This document shows, one piece after another, positions 6,226 to 6,745 of a stretch of DNA of 6,745 bases (within the stretch, counting starts at the first letter, position 1; the number at the start of each line of letters is the position of its first letter). This DNA is from an uncultured Bacilli bacterium. GTDB lineage: Bacteria; Bacillota_I; Bacilli_A; RF39; UBA660. The stretch is taken from NCBI GenBank assembly GCA_944359595.1, contig CALVSV010000154.1, positions 1 through 6,745 of the forward strand, given 5' to 3'. The position numbers and the translations under genes are program-made. The notes beneath the pieces are model-generated. The model saw only the letters and a list, made by a program, of their open reading frames with translations. It was not told the origin of the DNA and ran no database searches.

Positions 6226-6745
6226 ATGAAAGAATCTAGATTAATGATTATTGTAACATTGTGTTTATTTATTTTATTGGGTCCGTTTTTTTATCTTTTT
6301 TATCTAATACATCCAAAGTTATTAGATTATGTGAATATTGCTAATAATTTGTATTGTGGTATTATTGTTGCATTGATAACAAGCATATGTCAATATTGTT
6401 CAGCTAAAAGAAAAATTATTAATAGTATTTATAGTGCTTATTTTGATGTATATAGATCATATTATTATTCAAAAAACAAATCATTCTTGTGGCATTATAA
6501 TTCATATGGTGTTTATAAAAAAATGATAGAATTAAATCCAAAAATTGTTGAAGCATTAGATGAATATCATGGCTTATTTAAAAAATATGATAAGACTTAT
6601 AGAAAACTAAATCCAACAATAAAATTTGGAAATAATTATAAAGCTCAGAATATGATAAAATCGTTTTTATCATGGTTTAATAAAAAATCATTTGATGGTA
6701 TATTTGAACCATTAATGAAAGAAGTTGAAAACATATTAATTAACA
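6226..6745 (+). CDS. Uncharacterised two-transmembrane protein, 3' partial
   Basis: The frame opens at the ATG and stays open for 173 codons to the window edge, so the C-terminus is missing. The protein starts MKESRLMIIVTLCLFILLGP. A first membrane helix spans about residues 7-28 and a second about 42-58 (YCGIIVALITSICQYC), joined by a short loop. A basic CSAKRK segment follows the second helix, pointing to a cytoplasmic C-terminal part. The rest is charged, rich in Tyr and Lys and mostly helical in character, with no enzyme motif I can recognise. It has its own promoter and ribosome binding site after the operon hairpin. The shape (two N-terminal membrane helices plus a cytosolic region) recalls membrane-tethered effector or accessory proteins of defence loci, but no family can be assigned from this fragment. 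Confidence 0.75.
   Translation, partial: MKESRLMIIVTLCLFILLGPFFYLFYLIHPKLLDYVNIANNLYCGIIVALITSICQYCSAKRKIINSIYSAYFDVYRSYYYSKNKSFLWHYNSYGVYKKMIELNPKIVEALDEYHGLFKKYDKTYRKLNPTIKFGNNYKAQNMIKSFLSWFNKKSFDGIFEPLMKEVENILIN

Noticed and set aside
1..6745. CRISPR array, tRNA, rRNA or insertion sequence
   Set aside because: No regularly spaced repeats, no cloverleaf-like or rRNA-like sequence, and no transposase or terminal inverted repeats were seen.

Overview
The window is very AT-rich (roughly a quarter G+C in the stretch counted by hand). It has strong Shine-Dalgarno sequences, all genes on the + strand, and stop codons that are only TAA or TAG. Tryptophan is encoded by TGG and no in-frame TGA was seen, so the standard bacterial code fits. 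This points to a low-GC Firmicutes/Bacilli or Clostridia-like bacterium, or a relative of the Mycoplasmatota that keeps the standard code. The sequence does not allow a closer taxonomic call.

Layout: (1) positions 1-479 hold the 3' part of a regulator with two XRE-type helix-turn-helix domains; its start lies outside the window. (2) An 80-base intergenic region follows. It carries two 8-bp direct repeats facing two more in inverted orientation (TGACA/TGTCA half-sites) and a candidate promoter between them. (3) Three tightly packed genes come next: a two-domain adenine DNA methyltransferase (560-2503) with the architecture of M.FokI, an AlwI-family type IIS restriction endonuclease (about 2481-4088, overlapping the methyltransferase end), and a GmrSD-type DUF262/DUF1524 protein (4089-6161) that starts directly after the endonuclease stop codon. 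(4) A hairpin and an extended -10 promoter lie at 6168-6202. (5) An unrecognised two-transmembrane protein starts at 6226 and runs off the right edge.

Interpretation: this is a defence locus. The fused methyltransferase would protect both strands of an asymmetric site, each domain modifying one strand. The AlwI-family enzyme would cut the unmethylated site on incoming DNA. The GmrSD-like protein, known in other bacteria as an NTP-dependent nuclease against modified phage DNA, appears to be translated with the endonuclease, so one transcript may encode attack on both unmodified and modified DNA. The tandem-HTH protein and the paired operator-like repeats suggest transcriptional control of the operon, and the awkward spacing of the endonuclease start suggests a translational brake on the nuclease. 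The specificity, the regulation and the functional link to the GmrSD protein are inferences.
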